Translations under genes and position numbers: made by a program
Assembly: GCA_016190255.1 (NCBI GenBank)
Contig: JACPQX010000110.1
Coordinates: forward strand, 1-39,906
Direction: 5' to 3'
DNA: 39,906 bases
From: Candidatus Methylomirabilis oxygeniifera
GTDB taxonomy: Bacteria; Methylomirabilota; Methylomirabilia; Methylomirabilales; Methylomirabilaceae
Notes under the pieces: generated by a model
What the model was told of the DNA's origin: nothing
The model's input: the letters and a program-made list of their open reading frames with translations, nothing else
Databases searched by the model: none
Shown: positions 1-7,744 of the stretch, piece after piece
Numbering within the stretch: position 1 is the stretch's first letter
How the letters are laid out: each line of letters starts with the position of its first letter

Positions 1-118
1 AGCCGAAGCCCTGAGTGAAGCGAAGGGGTGGCAATCTCGCCGCTCTCACCTGGGCTATTGCGGGATTGCTTCAGTCACTTCGTTCCTTCGCAATGACACT
101 CTATTTAATGCGTTTGTA
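1..118. repeat. Dispersed intergenic repeat, copy 1
   Basis: This stretch is the reverse complement of a second copy at 32119-32244. Both share the end sequence TCGCAATGAC (88-97 here) and the flanking ATTTAATGCGTTTGTA. Copy 1 carries about 17 nt that copy 2 lacks. It runs into the stop codon of the glcE-like gene (119-121). Its GTCATTGCGA-type ends are typical of palindromic intergenic repeats without coding capacity. Confidence 0.8.
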
Positions 119-1480
119 TTAAATTCCCCCCACGAAACGACCGGGATTCAAGAGCCTATGTGGATCGAATTGCTGTTTCAACTCCCGCATCAACGCCAGG
201 GCTCTTCCCACCGATCCCCACACGTCGACGGCGGCCTTGACGGCAGCAGGGGCCGACACCACCACGAGGCTCCCGCCCTCCCGCACGATCGAATCCCGGA
301 GTGCCTCTATCGCCTTCGCCATCACCTCGACCGTCACGCCCGGCTTGCCTCCATCAACGGTCCAGTGCAGTCGGACGATCCCGCTCCCCGCCTCGCCAAT
401 CGCGAGGGAGTGCAGGCCGGCGGATCGCGCAATCTCCTCACTACGGCGGACAGTATCCAGAACCTTCCGGAGCACCACGCTGGCCTTCAACGCCACCCCC
501 ACCCGACCATCGCGATCGCGCGGCGCAAGGTTGCTGATCGCCGTCCAGAAGCTCGCCTGAGCATCCCCCTCCAGCAGGAATCCAGCCTCAGCCCCGCTCC
601 GCTCCGAGATCTTCTTGATCTGGCCGATCTGGGCATCAACCGCCTCGGCCACGCTTCCTACCGAGGACGCGAGCGCGACATGCCCTTGCGGAAGAGAGAG
701 ACCCGCCTGCCTCGCAACCAATTGCGCCGCGGCAGATGAGAGGATCTCGAGCGTACCGGGCACGATGGGCGCAGCAAGGATCTCTGCCACCGCCGAGGAC
801 AGGCCCTCTTCGTGCGGGAAGGAGGTCACCCATGTCCGCTCCACCGCCGGCAACGGGTAGATCCTAAACGTGGCTTCCACGATGATCCCCAGCGTCCCGA
901 GTGAGCCGATGTACAACTTCGGCATGTCATATCCGCTCACGTTCTTCACGACCTTCGCCCCGCCCCTCGTGATGGTACCGTCAGCATGGACAACGCGAAT
1001 CCCGATCAGCAAGTCGCGGGCGGCGCCGTACAGGAGACGCCGAGGGCCGCTTGCATTCGCTGCGAGGATCCCGCCGATCGTTGCCCGGGCAGCCAACGGG
1101 GGATCAAGGGGCAAGAACTGCCCTCGCTGGCCGAGGCAGGCCTGGACCTCGCGAAGCAGAGCGCCCCCCTGGATCGTAGCGGTCAGGTCGGCCGGTTCGT
1201 GTTCGATAACCCGATTGAACCGTGCCAGCCCGACCAGCAGATCGACCCTCTCGGGAATGCCGCCCAGAGATGTCTTCGTGCCGCTTCCCCACGGAATGAC
1301 TGAAAGCCGCTCCGAGGACGCCAGCCTCATGACCTCCGAGAGCTCCTCCACCGTGGCCGGAAATGCCGCTGCTGCCGGCACCTTGCCGTCCACGGCGTAC
1401 TGGGCGCACCGCTCTTCCGGCAGGACGTGCTCCGTCCCGACGATGCCCTCGAGCCGCGCGGCTAACTGGCCTGGCGTCAT
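119..1480 (-). CDS. glcE: FAD-binding oxidase subunit, GlcE-like
   Basis: The 453-residue protein has the PCMH-type FAD-binding fold: a PWGSGTKTSLGG-type flavin-binding stretch at about residues 63-73, then GGILAANASGP and a DLLIGIRVV segment. It ends in DPHRLLNPGRFVGG, the usual C-terminus of the GlcD/GlcE family. GlcE works with GlcD and the iron-sulfur subunit GlcF to oxidise glycolate to glyoxylate, passing electrons to the membrane. Neither glcD nor glcF is in the window; a partner could lie left of base 1. The ATG at 1480 has only a weak GGA upstream. A general FAD-linked 2-hydroxyacid oxidase is possible, since the family is broad. Confidence 0.8.
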   Translation of the reverse strand: MTPGQLAARLEGIVGTEHVLPEERCAQYAVDGKVPAAAAFPATVEELSEVMRLASSERLSVIPWGSGTKTSLGGIPERVDLLVGLARFNRVIEHEPADLTATIQGGALLREVQACLGQRGQFLPLDPPLAARATIGGILAANASGPRRLLYGAARDLLIGIRVVHADGTITRGGAKVVKNVSGYDMPKLYIGSLGTLGIIVEATFRIYPLPAVERTWVTSFPHEEGLSSAVAEILAAPIVPGTLEILSSAAAQLVARQAGLSLPQGHVALASSVGSVAEAVDAQIGQIKKISERSGAEAGFLLEGDAQASFWTAISNLAPRDRDGRVGVALKASVVLRKVLDTVRRSEEIARSAGLHSLAIGEAGSGIVRLHWTVDGGKPGVTVEVMAKAIEALRDSIVREGGSLVVVSAPAAVKAAVDVWGSVGRALALMRELKQQFDPHRLLNPGRFVGGI

Positions 1481-1496
1481 TGTCGTCCAAATTCAC

Positions 1497-1619
1497 AGTT
1501 CAGAGTTCATAGTTCTTCGTAGTTCAGAGTTCATGGTTCATGGTTCATAGACCGAACCAACGTTCGGGGATTGTGTGCTCATCCCATCTGCTCTGAACTA
1601 TGAACTCCGAACTATGAAC
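1497..1619. repeat. Heptamer-repeat hairpin element H1
   Basis: The left arm (1497-1550) is built of GTTCANN heptamers (GTTCAGA, GTTCATA, GTTCATG). A centre of about 42 nt follows, then a right arm (1593-1619) of the reverse-complement unit TGAACNN. The arms can pair into a long imperfect hairpin. The right arm ends 10 bp past the stop codon of the aminotransferase gene. Related elements lie at 14114-14210, 20702-20781 and, one arm only, 7299-7326. Confidence 0.75.
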
Positions 1620-1628
1620 GATTTTCGA

Positions 1629-2996
1629 TTACAGGCTGCCTTCGTCCCGCATGAGACGCACCGCGGCCTCGAAGGCTCGAATGGTCTTCTCCAGGTCCTC
1701 GTCCGAGTGAGCGGCTGACAGCCAGCCGTGGAAGAGCGGCAGATCGACGCCGTGCAGGATCAGGGCGCACCGCAGCAGGTGATACGCCTCCAGGTTGGGA
1801 TGTCCCATGAGAAGCCGATGATCCAGCCGTGATACGGGGCCGCTGATGTCAAGGCCGTGCCGGCGCGGGCCGAGAAAGAGGTTGATGATCGAGGACTCAC
1901 CATAGACGCAGGCATCCACCGCGAGCTTCTCGATGACCTCCGCGATTCCGGTCCGCAGAATCACTCCGGCGCGATCTGCCTTGGCCTGAGCCTGGCCGTC
2001 GGCGAGCAGTTCCAGAGTGGCAATGCCTGCGGCCGCAGAGAGTGGATTCGCGTTGAACGTTCCGGCGTGAGCGACTCGATCTTCCCGATTCCAGACCGAG
2101 TCGTCCCTGAACGCCAACTGGTCCATGATCTCGGCGCTGCCGACCACGGCGCCGCCCGGCAGGCCGCCAGCCAGGATCTTGGCGAGAGTGGTCAGGTCTG
2201 CATGGATCTCGTAGCGTTGCTGCGCACCCCCGGGAGCGAATCGAAACCCGGTGATCACTTCGTCGAAGATCAGGACCATGCCCTGCGCCCGGGTGAACTC
2301 TCGCAACCGGACCAGAAAGTTGCGGTCGGTCGGGATGGTTCCGGAGCTCCCGCCGCCTGGCTCAAGGATCACCCCTGCGACGTCGTCCCTTCCGGAGGTC
2401 AGCGCCGCGAAGGCGTCCCAGTTGTTCGGCGGGCAGATCAGGAGTCCGGCGAGGACACCTTGGGGCACGCCAGCCGAGACGGGACGATCGAACGGCGGGC
2501 GGACTCCGGCGACCGCGTAGTCGTGCCAGCCATGAAAATGACCTTCGAACTTCACGATCTTGTCTTTGCCTGTTGCAGCCCTGGCCAGCCGGATCGCCAG
2601 CAGCGTCGCCTCAGTCCCTGACCCGACGAAGCGGATCCGCTCGGTGCGTGCCATCAGCTTGAGCACCGCTTCTGCCCACCGCACCTCGAGCCCGTGACAG
2701 GCGCCATAGTGAGTCCCGCGACCGAGCTGATTTCCGACAGCCTGCTGGACAGTCGGGTGTGCATGTCCAAGGAAGAGCGCGCCGTGACCGACCCAGTAGT
2801 CGATCAACTCGTGGCCATCGACATCCCATTTCCTCGATCCGCCAGCTCGATCCACGTAGATGGGGAATGGCAGGAGGTGACGGATATCATGGGTGATGCC
2901 GCCCGCGATAGCCGCCTTGGCTCGATGGAACAACGCCTCCGACCGCGGATGCGCCCGGCGAAATTGCTCTTCAATGGACACCCTGGTCTTCGTCAT
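1629..2996 (-). CDS. Class III PLP aminotransferase, glutamate-1-semialdehyde mutase (HemL)-like
   Basis: This is a 455-residue fold-type I PLP enzyme. It has the SGTEATLLAIRLARA cofactor-phosphate region (about 126-140), the DEVITGFR motif (about 245-252) and the PLP-binding lysine in LAKILAGGLPGG (Lys about 273). HemL converts glutamate-1-semialdehyde to 5-aminolevulinate for tetrapyrrole synthesis. This protein is longer than typical HemL (about 427) and lacks the usual PVGA pattern after the lysine loop, so it may act on another amino acid. The ATG at 2996 overlaps the stop of the upstream glutaredoxin-like gene as ATGA, which fixes the start better than the in-frame ATG at 3041. The two genes are probably co-translated. 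Confidence 0.75.
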   Translation of the reverse strand: MTKTRVSIEEQFRRAHPRSEALFHRAKAAIAGGITHDIRHLLPFPIYVDRAGGSRKWDVDGHELIDYWVGHGALFLGHAHPTVQQAVGNQLGRGTHYGACHGLEVRWAEAVLKLMARTERIRFVGSGTEATLLAIRLARAATGKDKIVKFEGHFHGWHDYAVAGVRPPFDRPVSAGVPQGVLAGLLICPPNNWDAFAALTSGRDDVAGVILEPGGGSSGTIPTDRNFLVRLREFTRAQGMVLIFDEVITGFRFAPGGAQQRYEIHADLTTLAKILAGGLPGGAVVGSAEIMDQLAFRDDSVWNREDRVAHAGTFNANPLSAAAGIATLELLADGQAQAKADRAGVILRTGIAEVIEKLAVDACVYGESSIINLFLGPRRHGLDISGPVSRLDHRLLMGHPNLEAYHLLRCALILHGVDLPLFHGWLSAAHSDEDLEKTIRAFEAAVRLMRDEGSL

Positions 2997-3292
2997 CGGC
3001 TCGTTTCCTTCGCCGCGACTCCGAGAATCCGCCGCTGCCACAGCAAGAAGGTCAGCTTGCGGCGGAGCGCCGCTTCGCTCACCCGATACTTGAAGGCCTT
3101 GCGACCATCGAGGTAGAGCACAGGAATCTCCCAGGCGAATCGATCACGCAGCGAGGCATCGGCCCGGATATCGATCTCCCTGATGGCAAGCGGGTATTCC
3201 CCGCGAAGCCGTTCGAGCACTGACTTCATCTCGCGGCAGAGGCTGCATTCCTCACTGGTGTAAAGCTCAGCAACGATCGGTTCGGCATTCAT
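2993..3292 (-). CDS. Glutaredoxin-like protein (DUF836 type)
   Basis: The 99-residue thioredoxin-fold protein has a CSLC redox motif at residues 16-19 and the cis-proline loop EIPVLYLDG, followed by a short C-terminal helix. Length and layout match the glutaredoxin-like DUF836 family of small cytosolic disulfide proteins whose substrates are mostly unknown. It is the first gene of a two-gene unit and overlaps the aminotransferase by 4 bp. A TTGACA-N17-TAACGT promoter precedes it. It diverges from dnaA. Confidence 0.8.
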   Translation of the reverse strand: MNAEPIVAELYTSEECSLCREMKSVLERLRGEYPLAIREIDIRADASLRDRFAWEIPVLYLDGRKAFKYRVSEAALRRKLTFLLWQRRILGVAAKETSR

Positions 3293-3315
3293 GGTCCCCG
3301 CCAGATATGATCGTC

Positions 3316-3344
3316 ACGTTACCACGCAGCCGCTTCACTGTCAA
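3316..3344 (-). promoter_or_regulatory. Predicted sigma70-type promoter of the glutaredoxin-aminotransferase unit
   Basis: On the minus strand the -35 hexamer TTGACA (3344-3339) is a perfect match. After a 17-bp spacer comes TAACGT (3321-3316), a weaker -10. The start codon at 3292 lies about 23 bp further on. Confidence 0.45.
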
Positions 3345-3475
3345 CGCGACCCTGTCTGCGATTGAGTTCTACGCTGCTCCTTTGACGATCTCTTCCATCA
3401 TCACTCCGTTCCTCGTCTCTTGCATGAGCCACCATGGCTGATCTCTTGCCACCTCCAAGAGTTACGGCACGGTGA

Positions 3476-3851
3476 GATTACTGTAACTTATTGATATTAC
3501 TGACTAATTCAACCGACAAATGATTTTTTTCCCAAGCGAAAAAAAGGCTTGACAGTCGATGAGAGGTAGGCTAAAAGGGACTTCTCTTCTGGAGGTCTGA
3601 ACCCGCAAATGCCCATGGGACGCGGTTTTCCACAGTGCCATCATACTTCGTACCTGCCGCCAGGCTTCACTATGCTGCTTCTAATGCGACGGGGCGGGCG
3701 TTTCCGCCTTATCCACACCTGGGGATAAGTCTGTGGATAACCGAACCCGCGTCCCGCAAGGCTTTTTCAGTGGCAGATCGTAATTTATACAAGAAATTCA
3801 ATGAGTTGGATGAGGAGGCCGCTTGTGGATAACAATGGTGGAGGTAAGGTG
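3476..3851. other. Candidate chromosomal replication origin (oriC)
   Basis: This non-coding interval lies directly upstream of dnaA. It holds perfect DnaA boxes TTATCCACA at 3709-3717 (plus) and at 3732-3740 and 3824-3832 (minus, as TGTGGATAA). One-mismatch boxes lie at 3626-3634 (TTTTCCACA) and 3720-3728 (TGGGGATAA). An AT-rich stretch at about 3476-3548 could be the unwinding element. Genes are on the minus strand to the left and the plus strand to the right, as expected around a bidirectional origin. All but the AT-rich part lies in the dnaA 5' leader, so the boxes could also serve dnaA autoregulation. Confidence 0.7.
3549..3577 (+). promoter_or_regulatory. Predicted dnaA promoter
   Basis: TTGACA (3549-3554), a 17-bp spacer and TAAAAG (3572-3577) form a good sigma70-type promoter. 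It would give a leader of about 270 nt that contains all the DnaA boxes. Confidence 0.55.
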
Positions 3852-5210
3852 ATGAGCCCAGTAAGCGCCGTTCCTAACGCCCGCGAGATATGGGACGAGG
3901 CCCTATCGACTATCCGGGGCAGGATTCCACGCCAGAGCTTCGACAACTGGTTCCGTCCCTTGAGCCTGGAGTCGATAGAAGGCTCTCGCATCAAGGTCCT
4001 CCTGCCGAACCGATTCTTCAAGGAGTGGTTCGAGGACCATTATGTGGCGATCCTCAAAACGGTGCTGGAAGACCTGATGTTCTCCAAGGTGGAAGTGGTC
4101 TTCCGGATTCCCGAGCAAGAGACCCAGACCGGAACCGATACCAGGGGCGAGGGTTCCGCCAGGCGTCCGGTTCGCCGACACCGGAACGAGGTCACGTATC
4201 TTAATCCGAAATACACGTTCGAAACCTTCGTCGTTGGAACCTCAAACCAGTTCGTCCACGCAGGCTGCCTGGCTGTGGGAGAACAGCTCTCCAAAGCCTA
4301 CAACCCGCTTTTCATTTACGGAGGTGTCGGGCTTGGCAAGACCCACCTGCTCCACGCGATCGGCCACCTCGTCCTGAGGCGGAACAACAGGCTCCGGCTC
4401 TCCTACGTCTCCTCCGAGAAATTTACCAATGACCTGATTAACGCGATTCGATTCGACTCAACAGTAGAATTCAGGAACCGCTACCGGAGCCTGGACTTGC
4501 TCCTGATCGACGATATCCAGTTCATTGCCGGCAAGGAGCGAACCCAGGAGGAGTTCTTTCACACCTTCAATGATCTCTACGACTCCGCCAAGCAGATCGT
4601 GATCTCCTCTGACAGCCTCCCTCGGGAGATCCCCACGCTCGAAGAGCGCCTGAGCTCGCGATTCGAATGGGGGCTGATCGCCGACATCCAGCCGCCGGAC
4701 CTCGAGACGAAGGCGGCCATTCTTCGAAAGAAGGCCCAAGCCGAGGCGGTCCGGCTTCCCGATGAAGTCTCGCTGTTCATCGCGAAGAACGTCCAGTCGA
4801 ACATTCGCGAACTGGAGGGCTCGCTCGTGCGCCTCATCGCCTATGCCTCTTTGACCGGCCGTGAGATCAGCCTGGAGCTGGCGCAGGAGACGCTGAAGGA
4901 GCTCAATGCCGAGCGCGCAAAGGTGATCACGCTTGGCGCGATCCAACGGGCAGTGGCCGACTTCTTCCGGGTCAAGGTCGAGGACCTGAAATCCAAGGAG
5001 CGGAATCAGGGTATCGTGTTGCCACGACAGGTGGCGATGTACCTCAGCCGCACCATGACCCCCTCCTCGCTGCCGGCCATCGGCGAGGCGTTCGGCGGAA
5101 AAGACCATACGACCGTGATCCACGCCTGCGAGAAAATCAAGCGACGACTGGCCGGCGATGACGGGTTCCGGCGTCAGATCGAATCCCTCACGCAATCGAT
5201 CGGCTCCTAG
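3852..5210 (+). CDS. dnaA: Chromosomal replication initiator DnaA
   Basis: The 452-residue protein has the full DnaA layout: N-terminal domain I with IWDEALSTIR and SFDNWFRPL, a variable linker, then the AAA+ domain with Walker A GGVGLGKTH (about 157-165) and Walker B LLLIDDIQF. The arginine-finger region is LSSRFEWGL. The C-terminal DNA-binding domain carries the signature FGGKDHTTVIHACEKI. DnaA binds DnaA boxes and opens oriC. The ATG at 3852 is preceded by GGAGG (3840-3844) at 7 nt. The upstream in-frame ATG at 3801 has no such site, would add 17 unconserved residues, and would place a DnaA box inside the gene. Confidence 0.97.
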   Translation: MSPVSAVPNAREIWDEALSTIRGRIPRQSFDNWFRPLSLESIEGSRIKVLLPNRFFKEWFEDHYVAILKTVLEDLMFSKVEVVFRIPEQETQTGTDTRGEGSARRPVRRHRNEVTYLNPKYTFETFVVGTSNQFVHAGCLAVGEQLSKAYNPLFIYGGVGLGKTHLLHAIGHLVLRRNNRLRLSYVSSEKFTNDLINAIRFDSTVEFRNRYRSLDLLLIDDIQFIAGKERTQEEFFHTFNDLYDSAKQIVISSDSLPREIPTLEERLSSRFEWGLIADIQPPDLETKAAILRKKAQAEAVRLPDEVSLFIAKNVQSNIRELEGSLVRLIAYASLTGREISLELAQETLKELNAERAKVITLGAIQRAVADFFRVKVEDLKSKERNQGIVLPRQVAMYLSRTMTPSSLPAIGEAFGGKDHTTVIHACEKIKRRLAGDDGFRRQIESLTQSIGS

Positions 5211-5226
5211 TCCGAGGCAGCGTCCA

Positions 5227-6192
5227 GTGGCCAGCCGTATTCACACTCTGGAGATCCCCACCCCCTTCCCGGTCGGTCCGGTGAATGTCTACCTGATCGA
5301 GGGACGAGAGGCCGCCCTCATCGACACCGGTCCCAACACCCCAGAGGCATGGGAGAGCCTCCAGCAGGGTCTTCGACGCCTCGGCGCCACCGTCGATCAG
5401 ATCCGGCAGATCGTCATCACCCACGGCCATGCGGATCACTACGGCCTCGCAGGCAGGATCGCCACCGAGTCAGGCGCCAGTGTGTGGGCCCATCGGGATG
5501 ACCGGGATATGATCCAGGACTACCCCCAGGCGCTCTATGACTGGGTTCGCTTCCTACGGGCCTTCCTCCCCGAGACGGGCCTGGAGAATGGCTGGGTCGA
5601 GCGTTTCTGTCGGGCCATCGAAAAGCGGCAGGATTACGCCGCACCGACCCGTGTGGGCCGTCTGCTGCGGGACGAGGAGCGGGTGGAGCTCGACGGGATG
5701 CTGCTGAAAGTGATCCACACCCCCGGTCACAGCCCGGGTTCGATCTGCCTGTACAATGAGGCGGAGCGCCTGCTGTTCGCCGGAGACCATCTTCTGAAAA
5801 CCATCACGCCGAATCCTATCTTGCAGGCGTTCCCGGATTTCTTCGGCGAACGGTTCCAGGGGCTCGTCCACTATTTGGCTTCCCTCAACAAGCTCGAACG
5901 GTTGCCGATCGCCCGCATTCTTCCCGGACACGGCGAGGAGATTGCCGACTGCGACGCCAGGCTCCACGAGGTCCGGGAGCACTCCGAGCGGCGAAAGAAC
6001 AAACTGCTCGATCTGCTCAAACAGGGGGAGCTGACGATCATTCAGGCGAAGGAGGGGCTCTTCCCCGGCCTGCCGGATTCACAGACGCTCCTTGCCCTCT
6101 TCGATGTGATCGGACACCTCGACCTGCTGCGGCAGGAGGGAGCAGTCAGTTTCGATCGGCGAGACGGCCTGCTCTACGCAAAGGCTGCCTGA
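5227..6192 (+). CDS. MBL-fold metallo-hydrolase
   Basis: The 321-residue protein has the metallo-beta-lactamase motif THGHADH (about 65-71), then HTPGHSPGS, the GDHLL aspartate and PGHGE, so both metal sites look complete. The C-terminal 80 residues resemble the winged-helix-like end of LACTB2/hydroxyacylglutathione-hydrolase-type members. The family hydrolyses thioesters, lactones, phosphodiesters and more; the substrate cannot be read from the sequence. I chose the GTG at 5227, 16 bp after dnaA, because the protein then begins just before the conserved TPFPVGPVNVYLIEG strand. The upstream ATG at 5158 lies inside dnaA. Probably transcribed with dnaA. Confidence 0.8.
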   Translation: MASRIHTLEIPTPFPVGPVNVYLIEGREAALIDTGPNTPEAWESLQQGLRRLGATVDQIRQIVITHGHADHYGLAGRIATESGASVWAHRDDRDMIQDYPQALYDWVRFLRAFLPETGLENGWVERFCRAIEKRQDYAAPTRVGRLLRDEERVELDGMLLKVIHTPGHSPGSICLYNEAERLLFAGDHLLKTITPNPILQAFPDFFGERFQGLVHYLASLNKLERLPIARILPGHGEEIADCDARLHEVREHSERRKNKLLDLLKQGELTIIQAKEGLFPGLPDSQTLLALFDVIGHLDLLRQEGAVSFDRRDGLLYAKAA

Positions 6193-6210
6193 CCTCGCAC
6201 CTCGCACCTT

Positions 6211-6239
6211 GTACGGGCGACCCGCCGGGTCGCCCCTAC
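6211..6239. repeat. REP-like palindrome
   Basis: Two 13-bp arms (GTACGGGCGACCC and GGGTCGCCCCTAC) pair with one mismatch around a GCC loop. The element is flanked on both sides by CTCGCACC-like direct repeats. It sits between the MBL gene and hpnA, has no U tract, and is best read as an extragenic palindrome. Confidence 0.7.
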
Positions 6240-6305
6240 GCCCCTCGCACCCCGCATCTCATTTGGACCATTGCTCAAACGAACCGGTTCACGTACCATG
6301 AGAGC

Positions 6306-7298
6306 ATGTCAAGCCTTGTAACGGGCGGGACGGGGTTCGTCGGCGCGGCGGTGGTCCGGGCGTTGCTTGCCGAGGGCCAGGCTGTGCGTGCCCTGGTCCG
6401 ACGTGCCGGCGATCCTCGGAATCTCGACGGGCTTGACGTCGAAATGACCTATGGTGACCTTCACGACAAGGAGTCCCTGCGCCGAGCCCTCAAGGGATGC
6501 CGACGCCTCTACCACGTCGCGGCCCACTACTCGCTGTGGGAGGCTGACCCGCGCGTCTTTTACCGGGTGAATGTTGACGGCACGCGAAACCTCCTCGAGG
6601 CCGCCCTAGACGAGGGGATCGAACGGGCCGTGTATACGAGCACCGTCGGCGCTTTGGGGCATCGGGACGACGGCCAACCAGCCGACGAGGAGACACCGGT
6701 GTGCCTCGATCGAATGATCGGCCACTACAAGCGGTCGAAGTTCCTCGGTGAGGAGGTCGCCCGGCAGGCTGCGAATCGCGGATTGCCGGTCGTGATCGTC
6801 AACCCGAGCACGCCGGTCGGGCCACGGGACATCAAGCCGACGCCGACCGGCCAGATCATCGTCGATTTCCTGAACCGCCGGATGCCAGCCTACATCGACA
6901 CCGGTCTGAACCTGATCGATGTGGATGACGTGGCCCGAGGACATCTCCTGGCGGCTGACCGTGGCCGGGTTGGAGAGCGGTACATCCTCGGCCACAGGAA
7001 TCTGAGCCTCAGGGAGATCTTCGCTCTTCTGGGACAGATCACGAAGATCCCGCCGCCCACGATCCGATTGCCGTACCATCTGATCCTCCCGCTCGCCCAC
7101 GCGAATCAATGGCTCTCCAACCGCATCACCAGGAAACCGCCAAGGATCCCGCTGGAGGGGGTGAAGATGGCAAGGCACCACATGTTCTTCACCGCCTCCA
7201 AGGCGGTCCAGGAATTAGGCTTGCCGCAATCGCCGATCGACCAGGCACTGGAAGGGGCGGTGCGGTGGTTTACCGGCAATGGGTATGTGGAGAAATAG
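6306..7298 (+). CDS. hpnA: Hopanoid-associated sugar epimerase HpnA (NAD-dependent, extended SDR)
   Basis: The 330-residue extended short-chain dehydrogenase has the GGTGFVG dinucleotide loop (7-13), the catalytic YxxxK in HYKRSK and the HpnA-like segments NVDGTRNLL and VVIVNPSTPVGPRDIKPTPTG. HpnA-type proteins are found with hopanoid lipid genes and are thought to modify the sugar-derived head group; the exact reaction is less certain. No squalene-hopene cyclase or other hpn gene is in the window. The ATG at 6306 gives the standard N-terminus. The stop codon abuts a heptamer repeat. Confidence 0.85.
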   Translation: MSSLVTGGTGFVGAAVVRALLAEGQAVRALVRRAGDPRNLDGLDVEMTYGDLHDKESLRRALKGCRRLYHVAAHYSLWEADPRVFYRVNVDGTRNLLEAALDEGIERAVYTSTVGALGHRDDGQPADEETPVCLDRMIGHYKRSKFLGEEVARQAANRGLPVVIVNPSTPVGPRDIKPTPTGQIIVDFLNRRMPAYIDTGLNLIDVDDVARGHLLAADRGRVGERYILGHRNLSLREIFALLGQITKIPPPTIRLPYHLILPLAHANQWLSNRITRKPPRIPLEGVKMARHHMFFTASKAVQELGLPQSPIDQALEGAVRWFTGNGYVEK

Positions 7299-7326
7299 GT
7301 TCCGAGTTCCGGGTTCCAAGTTCCAG
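7299..7326. repeat. Heptamer tandem repeat, one arm (H4)
   Basis: Four consecutive heptamers GTTCCGA, GTTCCGG, GTTCCAA, GTTCCAG begin immediately after the hpnA stop codon. No reverse-complement arm follows, unlike H1-H3. Confidence 0.8.
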
Positions 7327-7346
7327 GCTTAGAGAGGGAGGGGGCG

Positions 7347-7712
7347 GTGGCCTTTGCAAGACATCTTGGTCTTGAAACGAGGCGGATCGACGGCGGGGCT
7401 GAGGTTCGACTCGAAATCACGGAGCAGTCTCTCAACAGCCTCGGCGTCGCTCACGGCGGCGTGATCTGCAGTCTGGTGGATCACGCGATCGGGGCCGCGG
7501 TCGCCTTCGCCCTCGGGCGGGGCAGGCGAGCGGTGACAGCAGAGCTGAAGGTGAATTTCCTCGCCCCGGCCTCAGCAGGCGTCTTGATCGCCAAGGGCCG
7601 ACTACTCCGGGAGGGCAAGCGCCTCATCGTCGGCGAAGCAGAGGTCGTGGACCAGACCGGCAGGATGATCGCCAAGGGGCTCGGGACGTGGGCAGTCGTG
7701 GATACGCCGTGA
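7347..7712 (+). CDS. Hotdog-fold thioesterase, PaaI-like
   Basis: The 121-residue protein shows the PaaI-type hotdog pattern: NSLGVAHGGVICSLVDHAIGAA around the active-site helix and TAELKVNFLAPA as a central strand. Such proteins cleave acyl-CoA thioesters; the acyl group here is unknown. The start is a GTG at 7347 behind a purine-rich GAGGGAGGGGG. It follows hpnA and precedes a flavoprotein gene by about 30 bp, so the three may be one transcript. Confidence 0.8.
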   Translation: MAFARHLGLETRRIDGGAEVRLEITEQSLNSLGVAHGGVICSLVDHAIGAAVAFALGRGRRAVTAELKVNFLAPASAGVLIAKGRLLREGKRLIVGEAEVVDQTGRMIAKGLGTWAVVDTP

Positions 7713-7744
7713 GGAGACCGACGGACTAAGGAGCGCGCGGACCG

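Noticed and set aside
4458-5195. A 245-codon minus-strand open frame inside dnaA
   Set aside because: dnaA on the other strand is certain; the antisense frame has no recognisable domain.
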